Shown: positions 38,881 to 54,198, numbered from the stretch's first letter. The stretch: 64,000 bases of DNA from Abelmoschus esculentus (GCA_035048815.1 JAUCBN010000017.1:5514936-5578935); one strand, 5' to 3'. Numbers and translations: made by a program. The notes: generated from the letters alone by a model not told the origin.

Positions 38881-40998
38881 AAATTTTAGATTAATCTCTA
38901 TAATTATGTTCAAAATCCCATAATTAACTATTTGAACTCATAAAATTTGATTTAATAACTTTTGGTTGTCGTTTTGTTGTGATTAAAACGTGCATGTCTA
39001 AATGATATTTATTGAGAATAAGTTCGAATTTTAACCGAGTAAAAAGCTGAAAATTTAAGATTAATATGTACAATTATGTTCAAAAGCCCATAATTTACAA
39101 TTTGAACTCATAAAATATGATTTAATAACTTTTGTTTTTCGTTTTGTTGCGATTAAAACGTGCATGTCTAAATGACCTTTATTGAGAATCAGTTCAAATT
39201 TTAACCGACTAAAAAGCTGAAAATTTTAGATTAATCTGTTTAATTAAGTTCAAAATCCCATAATTAACAATTTTAACTCATAAAATTTGATTCAAGAACT
39301 TTTAGTTGTCGTTTTGTTGCGATTAAAACGTGCATGTCTAAATGATCTTTATTGAGAATCAATTCGAATTTTAACCGAGTAAAAAGCTGGAAATTTTAGA
39401 TTAATGTGTATAATTATGTTCAAAAACCCATAATTAACTATTTGTACTCATAAAATTTGATTTAATAACTTTTGGTTGTCGTTTTGTTGCGATTAAAACG
39501 TGCATGTCTAAATGACCTTTATTGAGAATCAGTTCGAATTTTAACCGAGTAAAAAGCTGAAAATTTAAGATTAATATGTATAATTATGTTCAAAAGCCCA
39601 TAATTAACAATTTGAACTCATAAAATATGATTTAATAACTTTTGTTTTTCGTTTTGTTGCGATTAAAACGTGCATGTCTAAATGACCTTTATTGAGAATC
39701 AGTTCAAATTTTAACTGAGTAAAAAGCTGAAAATTTGAGATTAATCTGTATAATTATGTTCAAAATCCCATAATTAACAATTTGAACTCATAAAATTTGA
39801 TTTAAGAACTTTTAGTTATCGTTTTGTTGCGATTAAAACTTGCATGTCTAAATGATCTTTATTGAGCTTATTAAATTTGATTTAATAAGTTTTGGTTGTC
39901 GTTTTGTTGCGAGTAGAACGTGCATATCTAAATGACCTTTATTGAGAATTAGTTCGAATTTTAACGGAGTAAAAAGCAGAAAATTTTAGATTAATCTGTA
40001 TAATTATGTTCAAAATCCCATAATTAACTATTTGAACTCATAAAATTTGATTTAATAACTTTTGTTTTTCGTTTTGTTGCGATTAAAACGTGCATGTCTA
40101 AATGACCTTTATTGAGAATCAGTTCAAATTTTAACCGACTAAAATGCTGAAAATTTAGATTAATCTGTATAATTATGTTCAAAATCCCATAATTAACAAT
40201 TTTAACTCATAAAATTTGATTTAAGAACTTTTAGTTGTCGTTTTGTTGCGATTAAAACGTGCATGTCTAAATGATCTTTATTGAGAATCAATTCGAATTT
40301 TAACCGAGTAAAAAGCTGGAAGTTTTAGATTAATGTGTATAATTATGTTCAAAATCCCATAATTAACTATTTGAACTCATAAAATTTGATTTAATAACTT
40401 TTGGTTATCGTTTTGTTGTGATTAAAACGTGCATGTCTAAATGATCTTTAATGAGAATAAGTTCGAATTTTAACCGAGTAAAAAGCTGAAAATTTAAGAT
40501 TAATATGTACAATTATGTTCAAAAGCCCATAATTTACAATTTGAACTCATAAAATAGGATTTAATAACTTTTGTTTTTCGTTTTGTTGCAATTAAAACTT
40601 GCATGTCTAAATGACCTATATTGAGAATCAGTTCGAATTTTCACCAAGTAAAATGCTGAAAAATCTAGATTAATTTGTACAATTATGTTCATATGCCCAT
40701 AATTAACAAATTGAATTCATAGAATTTAATTTAATAACTTTTTGTTGTGATTAAAACGTGCATGTGTAAATGATCTTTATTGAGAATCAGTTGGAATTTT
40801 AACCGAGTAAAAAGCTGAAAATTTGAGATTAATCTGTATAATTATGTTCAAAATCCCATAATTAACAATTTGAACTCATAAAATTTGATTTAAGAACTTT
40901 TAGTTGTCGTTTTGTTGCGATTAAAACTTGCATGTCTAAATGATCTTTATTGAGCTTATTAAATTTGATTTAATAAGTTTTGGTTGTCGTTTTGTTGT

Positions 40999-43900
40999 GA
41001 GTAGAACGTGCATATCTAAATGACCTTTATTGAGAATCAGTTCGAATTTTAACGGAGTAAAAAGCAGAAAATTTTAGATTAATCTGTAAAATTATGTTCA
41101 AAATCCCATAATTAACTATTTGAACTCATAAAATTTGATTTAATAACTTTTGTTTTTCGTTTTGTTGCGATTAAAACGAGAATGTCTAAATGACCTTTGA
41201 GAATCAGTTCAAATTTTAACCGACTAAAAAGCTGAAAATTTTAGATTAATCTGTATAATTATGTTCAAAATCCCATAATTACCAATTTTAACTCATAAAA
41301 TTTGATTTAAGAAGTTTTAGTTGTCGTTTTGTTGCGATTAAAACGTGCATGTCTAAATGGTCTTTATTGAGAATCAATTCGAATTTCAACCGAGTAAAAA
41401 GCAGAAAATTTTAGATTAATCTCTATAATTATGTTCAAAATCCCATAATTAACTATTTGAACTCATAAAATTTGATTTAATAACTTTTGGTTGTCGTTTT
41501 GTTGTGATTAAAACGTGTATGTCTAAATGATCTTTATTGAGAATAAGTTCGAATTTTAACCGAGTAAAAAGCTGAAAATTTTAGATTAATCTGTATAATC
41601 ATGTTCAAAAGCCCATAATTAATCTGTATAATTATGTTTAGAAGCCCATAATTAACAATTTGAACTCATAAAATTTGATTTAATAACTTTTGGTTGTTGT
41701 TTTTTTGCAATTAAAACGTGCATGTCTAAATGACCTTTATTGAGAATCAGTTCGAATTTTCACAGAGTAAAAAGCTGAAAATTTTAGATTAATCTATATA
41801 ATTATGTTCAAAATCCCATAATTAACAATTTGAACTCATAAAATTTGATTTAATAACTTTTGGTTATCGTTTTGTTGCGATTAAAACGTGCATGTCTAAA
41901 TGACTTTTATTGAAAATCAGTTCGAATTTTCACCAAGTAAAATGCTGAAAATTTGAGATTAATTTGTATAATTATGTTCATATGCCCATAATTAACAAAT
42001 TGAATTCATAGAATTTAATTTAATAACTTTTTGTTGTCGTTTTATTGCGATTAAAACGTGCATGTCTAAATGATCTTTATTGAGAATCAGTTCGAATTTT
42101 AACCGTATAAAAAGGTGAAAATTTTAGATTAATGTGTATAATTATGTTTAAAAGCCCGTAATTAACTATTTGAACTCATAAAATTTGATTTAATAACTTT
42201 TGGTTGTCGTTTTGTTGCGATTAAAACGTGAAATTCTAAATGACCTTTATTGAGAATCAGTTCGAATTTTAACAGAGTAAAAAGCTGAAAATTTTAGATT
42301 AATCTATATAATTATTTTCAAAATCCCATAATTAACAATTTGAACTCATAAAATTTGATTTAATAACTTTTGGTTGTCGTTTTGTTACGATTAAAACGTG
42401 CATGTCTAAATGACTTTTATTGAAAATCAGTTCGAATTTTCACCAAGTAAAATGCTGAAAATTTGAGATTAATTTGTATAATTATGTTCATATGCCCATA
42501 ATTAACAAATTGAATTCATAGAATTTGATTTAATAACTTTTGGTTGTCGTTTTGTTGCGATTAAAACGTGCATGTCTAAATGACCTTTATTGAGAATCAG
42601 TTCGAATTTTAACCGAGTAAAAAGCTGAAAATTTAAGATTAATATGTATAATTATGTTCAAAAGCCCATAATTAACAATTTGAACTCATAAAATATGATT
42701 TAATAACTTTTGTTTTTCGTTTTGTTGCGATTAAAACGTGCATGTCTAAATGACCTTTATTGAGAATCAGTTCAAATTTTAACCGAGTAAAAAGCTGAAA
42801 ATTTGAGATTAATCTGTATAATTATGTTCAAAATCCCATAATTAACAATTTGAACTCATAAAATTTGATTTAAGAACTTTTAGTTATCGTTTTGTTGCGA
42901 TTAAAACTTGCATGTCTAAATGATCTTTATTGAGCTTATTAAATTTGATTTAATAAGTTTTGGTTGTCGTTTTGTTGCGAGTAGAACGTGCATATCTAAA
43001 TGACCTTTATTGAGAATCAGTTCGAATTTTAACGGAGTAAAAAGCAGAAAATTTTAGATTAATCTGTATAATTATGTTCAAAATCCCATAATTAACTATT
43101 TGAACTCATAAAGTTTGATTTAATAACTTTTGTTTTTCGTTTTGTTGCGATTAAAACGTGCATGTCTAAATGACCTTTATTGAGAATCAGTTCAAATTTT
43201 AACCGACTAAAATGCTGAAAATTTAGATTAATCTGTATAATTTTGTTCAAAATCCCATAATTAACAATTTTAACTCATAAAATTTGATTTAAGAAGTTTT
43301 AGTTGTCGTTTTGTTGCGATTAAAACGTGCATGTCTAAATGGTCTTTATTGAGAATCAATTCGAATTTCAACCGAGTAAAAAGCAGAAAATTTTAGATTA
43401 ATCTCTATAATTATGTTCAAAATCCCATAATTAACTATTTGAACTCATAAAATTTGATTTAATAACTTTTGGTTGTCGTTTTGTTGTGATTAAAACGTGT
43501 ATGTCTAAATGATCTTTATTGAGAATAAGTTCGAATTTTAACCGAGTAAAAAGCTGAAAATTTTAGATTAATCTGTATAATCATGTTCAAAAGCCCATAA
43601 TTAATCTGTATAATTATGTTTAGAAGCCCATAATTAACAATTTGAACTCATAAAATTTGATTTAATAACTTTTGGTTGTTGTTTTTTTGCAATTAAAACG
43701 TGCATGTCTAAATGACCTTTATTGAGAATCAGTTCGAATTTTTACAGAGTAAAAAGCTGAAAATTTTAGATTAATCTATATAATTATGTTCAAAATCCCA
43801 TAATTAACAATTAGAACTCATAAAATTTGATTTAATAACTTTTGGTTATCGTTTTGTTGCGATTAAAACGTGCATGTCTAAATGACTTTTATTGAAAATC

Positions 43901-46900
43901 AGTTCGAATTTTCACCAAGTAAAATGCTGAAAATTTGAGATTAATTTGTATAATTATGTTCATATGCCCATAATTAACAAATTGAATTCATCGAATTTAA
44001 TTTAATAACTTTTTGTTGTCGTTTTATTGCGATTAAAACGTGCATGTCTAAATGATCTTTATTGAGAATCAGTTCGAATTTTAACCGTATAAAAAGGTGA
44101 AAATTTTAGATTAATGTGTATAATTATGTTTAAAAGCCCGTAATTAACTATTTGAACTCATAAAATTTGATTTAATAACTTTTGGTTGTCGTTTTGTTGC
44201 GATTAAAACGTGCAATTCTAAATGACCTTTATTGAGAATCAGTTCGAATTTTAACAGAGTAAAAAGCTGAAAATTTTAGATTAATCTATATAATTATTTT
44301 CAAAATCCCATAATTAACAATTTGAACTCATAAAATTTGATTTAATAACTTTTGGTTGTCGTTTTGTTACGATTAAAACGTGCATGTCTAAATGACTTTT
44401 ATTGAAAATCAGTTCGAATTTTCACCAAGTAAAATGCTGAAAATTTGAGATTAATTTGTATAATTATGTTCATATGCCTATAATTAACAAATTGAATTCA
44501 TAGAATTTAATTTAATAACTTTTTCTTGTCGTTTTATTGCGATTAAAACGTGCATGTCTAAATGATCTTTAATGAGAATCAGTTCAAATTTTAACCGAGT
44601 AAAAAGGTGAAAATTTTAGAATAATGTGTATAATTATGTTTAAAAGCCCGTAATTAACAATTTGAACTCATAAAATTTGATTTAATAACTTTTGTTTTTC
44701 GTTTTGTTGCGATTAAAAGGTGCATGTCTAAATGACCTTTATTGAGAATCAGTTCAAATTTTAACCGAGTAAAAAGCTGAAAATTTGAGATTAATCTGTA
44801 TAATTATGTTCAAAATCCCATAATTAACAATTTGAACTCATAAAATTTGATTTAAGAACTTTTAGTTATCGTTTTGTTACGATTAAAACTTGCATGTCTA
44901 AATGATCTTTATTGAGCTTATTAAATTTGATTTAATAAGTTTTGGTTGTCGTTTTGTTGCGAGTAGAACGTGCATATCTAAATGACCTTTATTGAGAATC
45001 AGTTCGAATTTTAACGGAGTAAAAAGCAGAAAATTTTAGATTAATCTGTATAATTATGTTCAAAATCCCATAATTAACTATTTGAACTCATAAAGTTTGA
45101 TTTAATAACTTTTGTTTTTCGTTTTGTTGCGATTAAAACGTGCATGTCTAAATGACCTTTATTGAGAATCAGTTCAAATTTTAACCGACTAAAATGCTGA
45201 AAATTTAGATTAATCTTTATAATTATGTTTAAAATCCCATAATTAACAATTTTAACTCATAAAATTTGATTTAAGAAGTTTTAGTTGTCGTTTTGTTGCG
45301 ATTAAAACGTGCATGTCTAAATGGTCTTTATTGAGAATCAATTCGAATTTCAATCGAGTAAAAAGCAGAAAATTTTAGATTAATCTCTATAATTATGTTC
45401 AAAATCCCATAATTAACTATTTGAACTCATAAAATTTGATTTAATAACTTTTGGTTGTCGTTTTGTTGCGATTAAAACGTGCAATTCTAAATGACCTTTA
45501 TTGAGAATCAGTTCGAATTTTAACAGAGTAAAAAGCTGAAAATTTTAGATTAATCTATATAATTATTTTCAAAATCCCATAATTAACAATTTGAACTCAT
45601 AAAATTTGATTTAATAACTTTTGGTTGTCGTTTTGTTACGATTAAAACGTGCATGTCTAAATGACTTTTATTGAAAATCAGTTCGAATTTTCACCAAGTA
45701 AAATGCTGAAAATTTGAGATTAATTTGTATAATTATGTTCATATGCCTATAATTAACAAATTGAATTCATAGAATTTAATTTAATAACTTTTTCTTGTCG
45801 TTTTATTGCGATTAAAACGTGCATGTCTAAATGATCTTTAATGAGAATCAGTTCAAATTTTAACCGAGTAAAAAGGTGAAAATTTTAGAATAATGTGTAT
45901 AATTATGTTTAAAAGCCCGTAATTAACAATTTGAACTCATAAAATTTGATTTAATAACTTTTGTTTTTCGTTTTGTTGCGATTAAAAGGTGCATGTCTAA
46001 ATGACCTTTATTGAGAATCAGTTCAAATTTTAACCGAGTAAAAAGCTGAAAATTTGAGATTAATCTGTATAATTATGTTCAAAATCCCATAATTAACAAT
46101 TTGAACTCATAAAATTTGATTTAAGAACTTTTAGTTATCGTTTTGTTACGATTAAAACTTGCATGTCTAAATGATCTTTATTGAGCTTATTAAATTTGAT
46201 TTAATAAGTTTTGGTTGTCGTTTTGTTGCGAGTAGAACGTGCATATCTAAATGACCTTTATTGAGAATCAGTTCGAATTTTAACGGAGTAAAAAGCAGAA
46301 AATTTTAGATTAATCTGTATAATTATGTTCAAAATCCCATAATTAACTATTTGAACTCATAAAGTTTGATTTAATAACTTTTGTTTTTCGTTTTGTTGCG
46401 ATTAAAACGTGCATGTCTAAATGACCTTTATTGAGAATCAGTTCAAATTTTAACCGACTAAAATGCTGAAAATTTAGATTAATCTTTATAATTATGTTTA
46501 AAATCCCATAATTAACAATTTTAACTCATAAAATTTGATTTAAGAAGTTTTAGTTGTCGTTTTGTTGCGATTAAAACGTGCATGTCTAAATGGTCTTTAT
46601 TGAGAATCAATTCGAATTTCAATCGAGTAAAAAGCAGAAAATTTTAGATTAATCTCTATAATTATGTTCAAAATCCCATAATTAACTATTTGAACTCATA
46701 AAATTTGATTTAATAACTTTTGGTTGTCGTTTTGTTGTGATTAAAACGTGTATGTCTAAATGATCTTTATTGAGAATAAGTTCGAATTTTAACCGAGTAA
46801 AAAGCTGAAAATTTTAGATTAATCTGTATAATCATGTTCAAAAGCCCATAATTAATCTGTATAATTATGTTTAGAAGCCCATAATTAACAATTTGAACTC

Positions 46901-49900
46901 ATAAAATTTGATTTAATAACTTTTGGTTGTTGTTTTTTTGCAATTAAAACGTGCATGTCTAAATGACCTTTATTGAGAATCAGTTCGAATTTTTACAGAG
47001 TAAAAAGCTGAAAATTTTAGATTAATCTATATAATTATGTTCAAAATCCCATAATTAACAATTTGAACTCATAAAATTTGATTTAATAACTTTTGGTTAT
47101 CGTTTTGTTGCGATTAAAACGTGCATGTCTAAATGACTTTTATTGAAAATCAGTTCGAATTTTCACCAAGTAAAATGCTGAAAATTTGAGATTAATTTGT
47201 ATAATTATGTTCATATGCCCATAATTAACAAATTGAATTCATAGAATTTAATTTAATAACTTTTTGTTGTCGTTTTATTGCGATTAAAACGTGCATGTCT
47301 AAATGATCTTTATTGAGAATCAGTTCGAATTTTAACCGTATAAAAAGGTGAAAATTTTAGATTAATGTGTATAATTATGTTTAAAAGCCCGTAATTAACT
47401 ATTTGAACTCATAAAATTTGATTTAATAACTTTTGGTTGTCGTTTTGTTGCGATTAAAACGTGCAATTCTAAATGACCTTTATTGAGAATCAGTTCGAAT
47501 TTTAACAGAGTAAAAAGCTGAAAATTTTAGATTAATCTATATAATTATTTTCAAAATCCCATAATTAACAATTTGAACTCATAAAATTTGATTTAATAAC
47601 TTTTGGTTGTCGTTTTGTTACGATTAAAACGTGCATGTCTAAATGACTTTTATTGAAAATCAGTTCGAATTTTCACCAAGTAAAATGCTGAAAATTTGAG
47701 ATTAATTTGTATAATTATGTTCATATGCCTATAATTAACAAATTGAATTCATAGAATTTAATTTAATAACTTTTTCTTGTCGTTTTATTGCGATTAAAAC
47801 GTGCATGTCTAAATGATCTTTAATGAGAATCAGTTCAAATTTTAACCGAGTAAAAAGGTGAAAATTTTAGAATAATGTGTATAATTATGTTTAAAAGCCC
47901 GTAATTAACAATTTGAACTCATAAAATTTGATTTAATAACTTTTGTTTTTCGTTTTGTTGCGATTAAAAGGTGCATGTCTAAATGACCTTTATTGAGAAT
48001 CAGTTCAAATTTTAACCGAGTAAAAAGCTGAAAATTTGAGATTAATCTGTATAATTATGTTCAAAATCCCATAATTAACAATTTGAACTCATAAAATTTG
48101 ATTTAAGAACTTTTAGTTATCGTTTTGTTACGATTAAAACTTGCATGTCTAAATGATCTTTATTGAGCTTATTAAATTTGATTTAATAAGTTTTGGTTGT
48201 CGTTTTGTTGCGAGTAGAACGTGCATATCTAAATGACCTTTATTGAGAATCAGTTCGAATTTTAACGGAGTAAAAAGCAGAAAATTTTAGATTAATCTGT
48301 ATAATTATGTTCAAAATCCCATAATTAACTATTTGAACTCATAAAGTTTGATTTAATAACTTTTGTTTTTCGTTTTGTTGCGATTAAAACGTGCATGTCT
48401 AAATGACCTTTATTGAGAATCAGTTCAAATTTTAACCGACTAAAATGCTGAAAATTTAGATTAATCTTTATAATTATGTTTAAAATCCCATAATTAACAA
48501 TTTTAACTCATAAAATTTGATTTAAGAAGTTTTAGTTGTCGTTTTGTTGCGATTAAAACGTGCATGTCTAAATGGTCTTTATTGAGAATCAATTCGAATT
48601 TCAATCGAGTAAAAAGCAGAAAATTTTAGATTAATCTCTATAATTATGTTCAAAATCCCATAATTAACTATTTGAACTCATAAAATTTGATTTAATAACT
48701 TTTGGTTGTCGTTTTGTTGCGATTAAAACGTGCAATTCTAAATGACCTTTATTGAGAATCAGTTCGAATTTTAACAGAGTAAAAAGCTGAAAATTTTAGA
48801 TTAATCTATATAATTATTTTCAAAATCCCATAATTAACAATTTGAACTCATAAAATTTGATTTAATAACTTTTGGTTGTCGTTTTGTTACGATTAAAACG
48901 TGCATGTCTAAATGACTTTTATTGAAAATCAGTTCGAATTTTCACCAAGTAAAATGCTGAAAATTTGAGATTAATTTGTATAATTATGTTCATATGCCTA
49001 TAATTAACAAATTGAATTCATAGAATTTAATTTAATAACTTTTTCTTGTCGTTTTATTGCGATTAAAACGTGCATGTCTAAATGATCTTTAATGAGAATC
49101 AGTTCAAATTTTAACCGAGTAAAAAGGTGAAAATTTTAGAATAATGTGTATAATTATGTTTAAAAGCCCGTAATTAACAATTTGAACTCATAAAATTTGA
49201 TTTAATAACTTTTGTTTTTCGTTTTGTTGCGATTAAAAGGTGCATGTCTAAATGACCTTTATTGAGAATCAGTTCAAATTTTAACCGAGTAAAAAGCTGA
49301 AAATTTGAGATTAATCTGTATAATTATGTTCAAAATCCCATAATTAACAATTTGAACTCATAAAATTTGATTTAAGAACTTTTAGTTATCGTTTTGTTAC
49401 GATTAAAACTTGCATGTCTAAATGATCTTTATTGAGCTTATTAAATTTGATTTAATAAGTTTTGGTTGTCGTTTTGTTGCGAGTAGAACGTGCATATCTA
49501 AATGACCTTTATTGAGAATCAGTTCGAATTTTAACGGAGTAAAAAGCAGAAAATTTTAGATTAATCTGTATAATTATGTTCAAAATCCCATAATTAACTA
49601 TTTGAACTCATAAAGTTTGATTTAATAACTTTTGTTTTTCGTTTTGTTGCGATTAAAACGTGCATGTCTAAATGACCTTTATTGAGAATCAGTTCAAATT
49701 TTAACCGACTAAAATGCTGAAAATTTAGATTAATCTTTATAATTATGTTTAAAATCCCATAATTAACAATTTTAACTCATAAAATTTGATTTAAGAAGTT
49801 TTAGTTGTCGTTTTGTTGCGATTAAAACGTGCATGTCTAAATGGTCTTTATTGAGAATCAATTCGAATTTCAATCGAGTAAAAAGCAGAAAATTTTAGAT

Positions 49901-50685
49901 TAATCTCTATAATTATGTTCAAAATCCCATAATTAACTATTTGAACTCATAAAATTTGATTTAATAACTTTTGGTTGTCGTTTTGTTGTGATTAAAACGT
50001 GTATGTCTAAATGATCTTTATTGAGATTAAGTTCGAATTTTAACCGAGTAAAAAGCTGAAAATTTTAGATTAATCTGTATAATCATGTTCAAAAGCCCAT
50101 AATTAATCTGTATAATTATGTTTAGAAGCCCATAATTAACAATTTGAACTCATAAAATTTGATTTAATAACTTTTGGTTGTTGTTTTTTTGCAATTAAAA
50201 CGTGCATGTCTAAATGACCTTTATTGAGAATCAGTTCGAATTTTCACAGAGTAAAAAGCTGAAAATTTTAGATTAATCTATATAATTATGTTCAAAATCC
50301 CATAATTAACAATTTGAACTCATAAAATTTGATGTAATAACTTTTGGTTATCGTTTTGTTGCGATTAAAACGTGCATGTCTAAATGACTTTTATTGAAAA
50401 TCAGTTCGAATTTTCACTAAGTAAAATGCTGAAAATTTGAGATTAATTTGTATAATTATGTTCATATGCCCATAATTAACAAATTGAATTCATAGAATTT
50501 AATTTAATAACTTTTTCTTGTCGTTTTATTGCGATTAAAACGTGCATGTCTAAATGATCTTTAATGAGAATCAGTTCAAATTTTAACCGAGTAAAAAGGT
50601 GAAAATTTTAGAATAATGTGTATAATTATGTTTAAAAGCCCGTAATTAACAATTTGAACTCATAAAATTTGATTTAATAACTTTT
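40999..50685. repeat. Nested higher-order repeat: 1982 bp long unit, 1269 bp short unit, 3251 bp super-unit
   Basis: The half-monomer marker GAGTAGAACGTG lies at 40999, 42979, 44961, 46230, 48212 and 49481, spacings 1980, 1982, 1269, 1982 and 1269. A second marker, ATAATCATGTTCAAAAGCCC followed by a 37 bp internal duplication, lies at about 41599, 43581, 46832 and 50083, spacings 1982, 3251 and 3251. The order is long, long, short, long, short, partial long. The short unit equals the long unit minus 713 bp, which is four monomers plus the 37 bp duplication. Units are almost identical, with only rare single-base differences such as CAATTAGAACTC at 43808. The regular structure breaks at about 50685. 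Confidence 0.93.
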
Positions 50686-53600
50686 GGTTGTCGTTTTGTT
50701 GCGATTAAAACGTCCAAGTCGAAATGACCTGTATTGAGAATCAGTTAGAATTTTAACCGAGTAAAAAGCTGAAAATTTGAGATTAATCTGTTTAATTATG
50801 TTCAAAATCCCATAATTAACAATTTGAACTCATAAAATTTGATTTAAGAACTTTTGATTGTCGTTTTATTGCGATTAAAACGTGCATGCCTAAATGATCT
50901 TTATTGAGAACCGGTTCGAATTTTAATCGAGTAAAAAGGTGAAAATTTTAGATCAATATGTATAATTATGTTCAAAAGCCCATAATTAACTATTTGAACT
51001 TATAAAATTTTATTTAATAACTTTTGGTTGTCGTTTTATTGCAATTAAAATGTGCATGTCGAGTTTTAACCGAGTAAAAAGGTGAAAATTTTAGATTAAT
51101 GTGTATAATTATGTTCAAAAGCCCGTAATTAACAATTTGAGCTCATAAAATTTGATTTAATAACTTTTGCTTGTCGTTTTATTGCGATTAAAACGTGCAT
51201 GTCTAAATGACCTTTATTGAGAATCAGTTTGAATTTTAACCGAATAAAAAGGTGAAAATTTTAGATTAATGTGTATAATTATGTTTAAAAGCTTGTAATT
51301 AACAATTTGAATTCATAAAATTTGATTTAATAACTTTTGCTTGTCGTTTTGTTGTGATTAAAACGTGCATGTCTAAATGACCTTTATTGAGAATCAGTTC
51401 AAATTTTAACCGAGTAAAAAGCTGAAAATTTTAGATTAATATGTATAATCATGTTCAAAGGCCCATAATTAACCATTTGAACTTATAAAATTTGATTTAA
51501 TAACTTTTGGTTGTTGCTTTGTTGCGATTAAAACGTGCATGTCTCAATGACCTTATTGAGAATAGTTCGAATTTTAACCGAGTAAAAATTTGAAAATTTG
51601 AGATTAATCTTTATAATTATGTTCAAAAGCCAATAATTAACAAATTGAACTCATGGAATTTGATTTAATAACTTTTTGTTGTCGTTTTGTTGCAATTAAA
51701 ATGTGCATGTCTAAATGATCTTTATTGAGAATCAGTTTGAATTTTAACCGAGTAACAAGCTAAAAATTTGAGATTAATCTATATAATTATTTTCAAAAGC
51801 CCATAATTAACAATTTGATCTCATTAAATATTATTTAATAAATTTTGGTTGTCGTTTTGTTGCAATTAAAACGTGTATGTCTCAATGATTTTTATTGAGA
51901 ATCAGTTCGAATTTAAACCGAGTAAAATGGTGAAAATTTTGGATTAATGTGTATAATTCTGTTCAAAAGCCCATAATTAACAATTTGAACTCATAAACTT
52001 TGATTTAATAACTTTTGGTTGTTGTTTTGTTGCGATTAAAACGTGCATGGCTAAATGACCTTTATTGAGAATCAGTTCGAATTTTAACCGAGTAAAAAGA
52101 TGAAAATTGGAGATTAATCTGAACAATTATGTTCAAAAGCCCATAATTAACAATTTGAACTCATAAAATTTGATTTAATAACTTTTGGTTGTCGTTTAGT
52201 TGCGATTAAAACGTGCATATCTAAATGATCTTTATTGAGAATCAGTTTGAATTTTAACCGAGTAACAAGCTAAAAATTTGAGATTAATCTATATAATTAT
52301 TTTCCAAAGCCCATAATTAACAATTTGAGCTCATTAAATATTATTTAATAAATTTTGGTTGTCGTTTTGCTACGATTAGAACGTGTATGTCTAAATGACC
52401 TTTATTGAGAATCAATTCGAATTTTAACCGAGTAAAATGCTGAAAACTTAAGAATAATATGTATAATTATGTTCAAAATCCCATAATTAACAATTTGAAC
52501 TCATAAAATTCGATTTAAGAACTTTTAGATGTCGTTTTGCTGCAATTAAAACGTGCATGTCTAAATAATCTTTATTGAGAATCAGTTCGAATTTTAACCG
52601 AGTAAAAAGGTGAAAATTTTAGATTAATGTGTATAATTATGTTCAAAAGCCCATAATTAACAATTTGAATTCATAAAATTTCATTTAATAACTTTTGGTT
52701 GTCGTTTTGTTGTGATTAAAACGTGCATGTCTAAATGACCTTTATTGAGAATCAGTTCGAATTTTAACCGAGTAAAAAGCTAAAAATTTTAGATTAATCT
52801 GTATAATTATGTTCAAAAGCCCATAATTAACCATTTGAACTCATCAGATTTGATTTAATAACTTTTGGTTGTTGTTTTGTTGCGATTAAAACGTGCATGT
52901 CTCAATGACCTTTATTGAGAATTGTTCGAATTTTAACCGAGTAAAAAGCTGAAAATTTGAGATTAATCTTTATAACTTTTTCAAAAGCCCATAATTAACA
53001 AATTGAACTCATAGAATTTGTTTTAATAACTTTTTGTTGTCGTTTTGTTGCGATTAAAATGTGCATGTCTAAATGATCTTTATTGAGAATCAGTTCGAAT
53101 TTTCACCAAGTAAAATGCTGAAAATATGAGATTAATTTGTATAATTGTGTTCAAATTCACATAATTAACAAATTGAACTCATAGAATTTAATTTAATCAC
53201 TTTTTGTTGTCGTTTTATTGCAATTAAAACGTGCATGTCTAAATGATTTTTATTGAGAATCAGTTCGAATTTAAACTGAGTAAAAAGGTGAAAATTTTGG
53301 ATTAATGTGTATAATTATGTTCAAATGCCCATAATTAACAATTTGAACTCATAAAATTTGATTTAATAACTTTTGGTTGTCGTTTTATTGCGATTAAAAC
53401 GTGTATGTTTAAATGACCTTTATTGAGAATCAGTTCGAATTTTAACCAAGTAAAAAGCTGAAAATTTTAGATTGATCTATACAATTCTGTTCAAAAGCCC
53501 ATAATTAACCATTTGAACTCCTAAACTTGATTTAATAACTTCTGGTTGTTGTTTTGTTGCGATTAAAACGTTCATGTCTAAATGACCTTTATTGAGAATC

Positions 53601-54193
53601 AGTTCGAATTTTAACAGAGTAAAAAGCTGAAAATTTGAGATTAATCTGTACAATTATGTTCAAAAGCCCATAATTATCATTCTGAACTTATTAAATTTAA
53701 TTTAATAACTTTTGGTTGACGTTTTATTGTGATTAAAACGTGCATGTCTAAATGATTTGTATTGAGGATCAGTTCGAATTTTAACCTAGTAAAAAGCTGA
53801 ATATTTTAGATTAATCTGTATAATTATGTTCAAAAGCCCATAATTAACAATTTGAAACCATTGATTTTGATTTGATAAGTTTTGATTGTTGTTTTGCTGC
53901 GATTAAAATGTGCATGTAAAAATAACCTTTATCGAGAATCAATTCGAATTTTAACCGAGTAAAAAGCTGAGAATTTTAGATTAATCTGTATAATTATGTT
54001 CAAAAGCCCATAATTAACAATTTGAACTCATAAAATATGATTTATTAACTTTTGGTTGTCGTTTTGTTGCGATTAAAATGTGCGTGTCTAAATGACCTTT
54101 ATTGTGAATCAATTCGAATTTTAACCGAGCAAAAAGCTTAAAATTTGAGATTAATCTATATAATTATGTTCAAAATCCCATAATTAACAATTT

Positions 54194-54198
54194 GAACT
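54194..54198. other. Probable left target-site duplication of the Ogre-type element (GAACT)
   Basis: The satellite reads TTTGAACT up to 54198 and would normally continue CATAAAATTTG. Instead TGTAATC, the LTR start, follows. Ty3 elements make 5 bp duplications, so GAACT is the expected copy; its partner lies outside the window. Confidence 0.6.

Larger units (their letters stand above)
34919..54198. repeat. Right satellite array, same ~169 bp monomer
   Basis: This is the same family, orientation and phase as the left array, with about 114 monomers by division. From 34919 to about 36240 and from about 50685 to 54198 the monomers are individually diverged; the middle is organised in higher-order units. 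The array ends at TTTGAACT (54198), where an Ogre-type LTR begins in mid-monomer. No coding region is supported in it. Confidence 0.97.
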
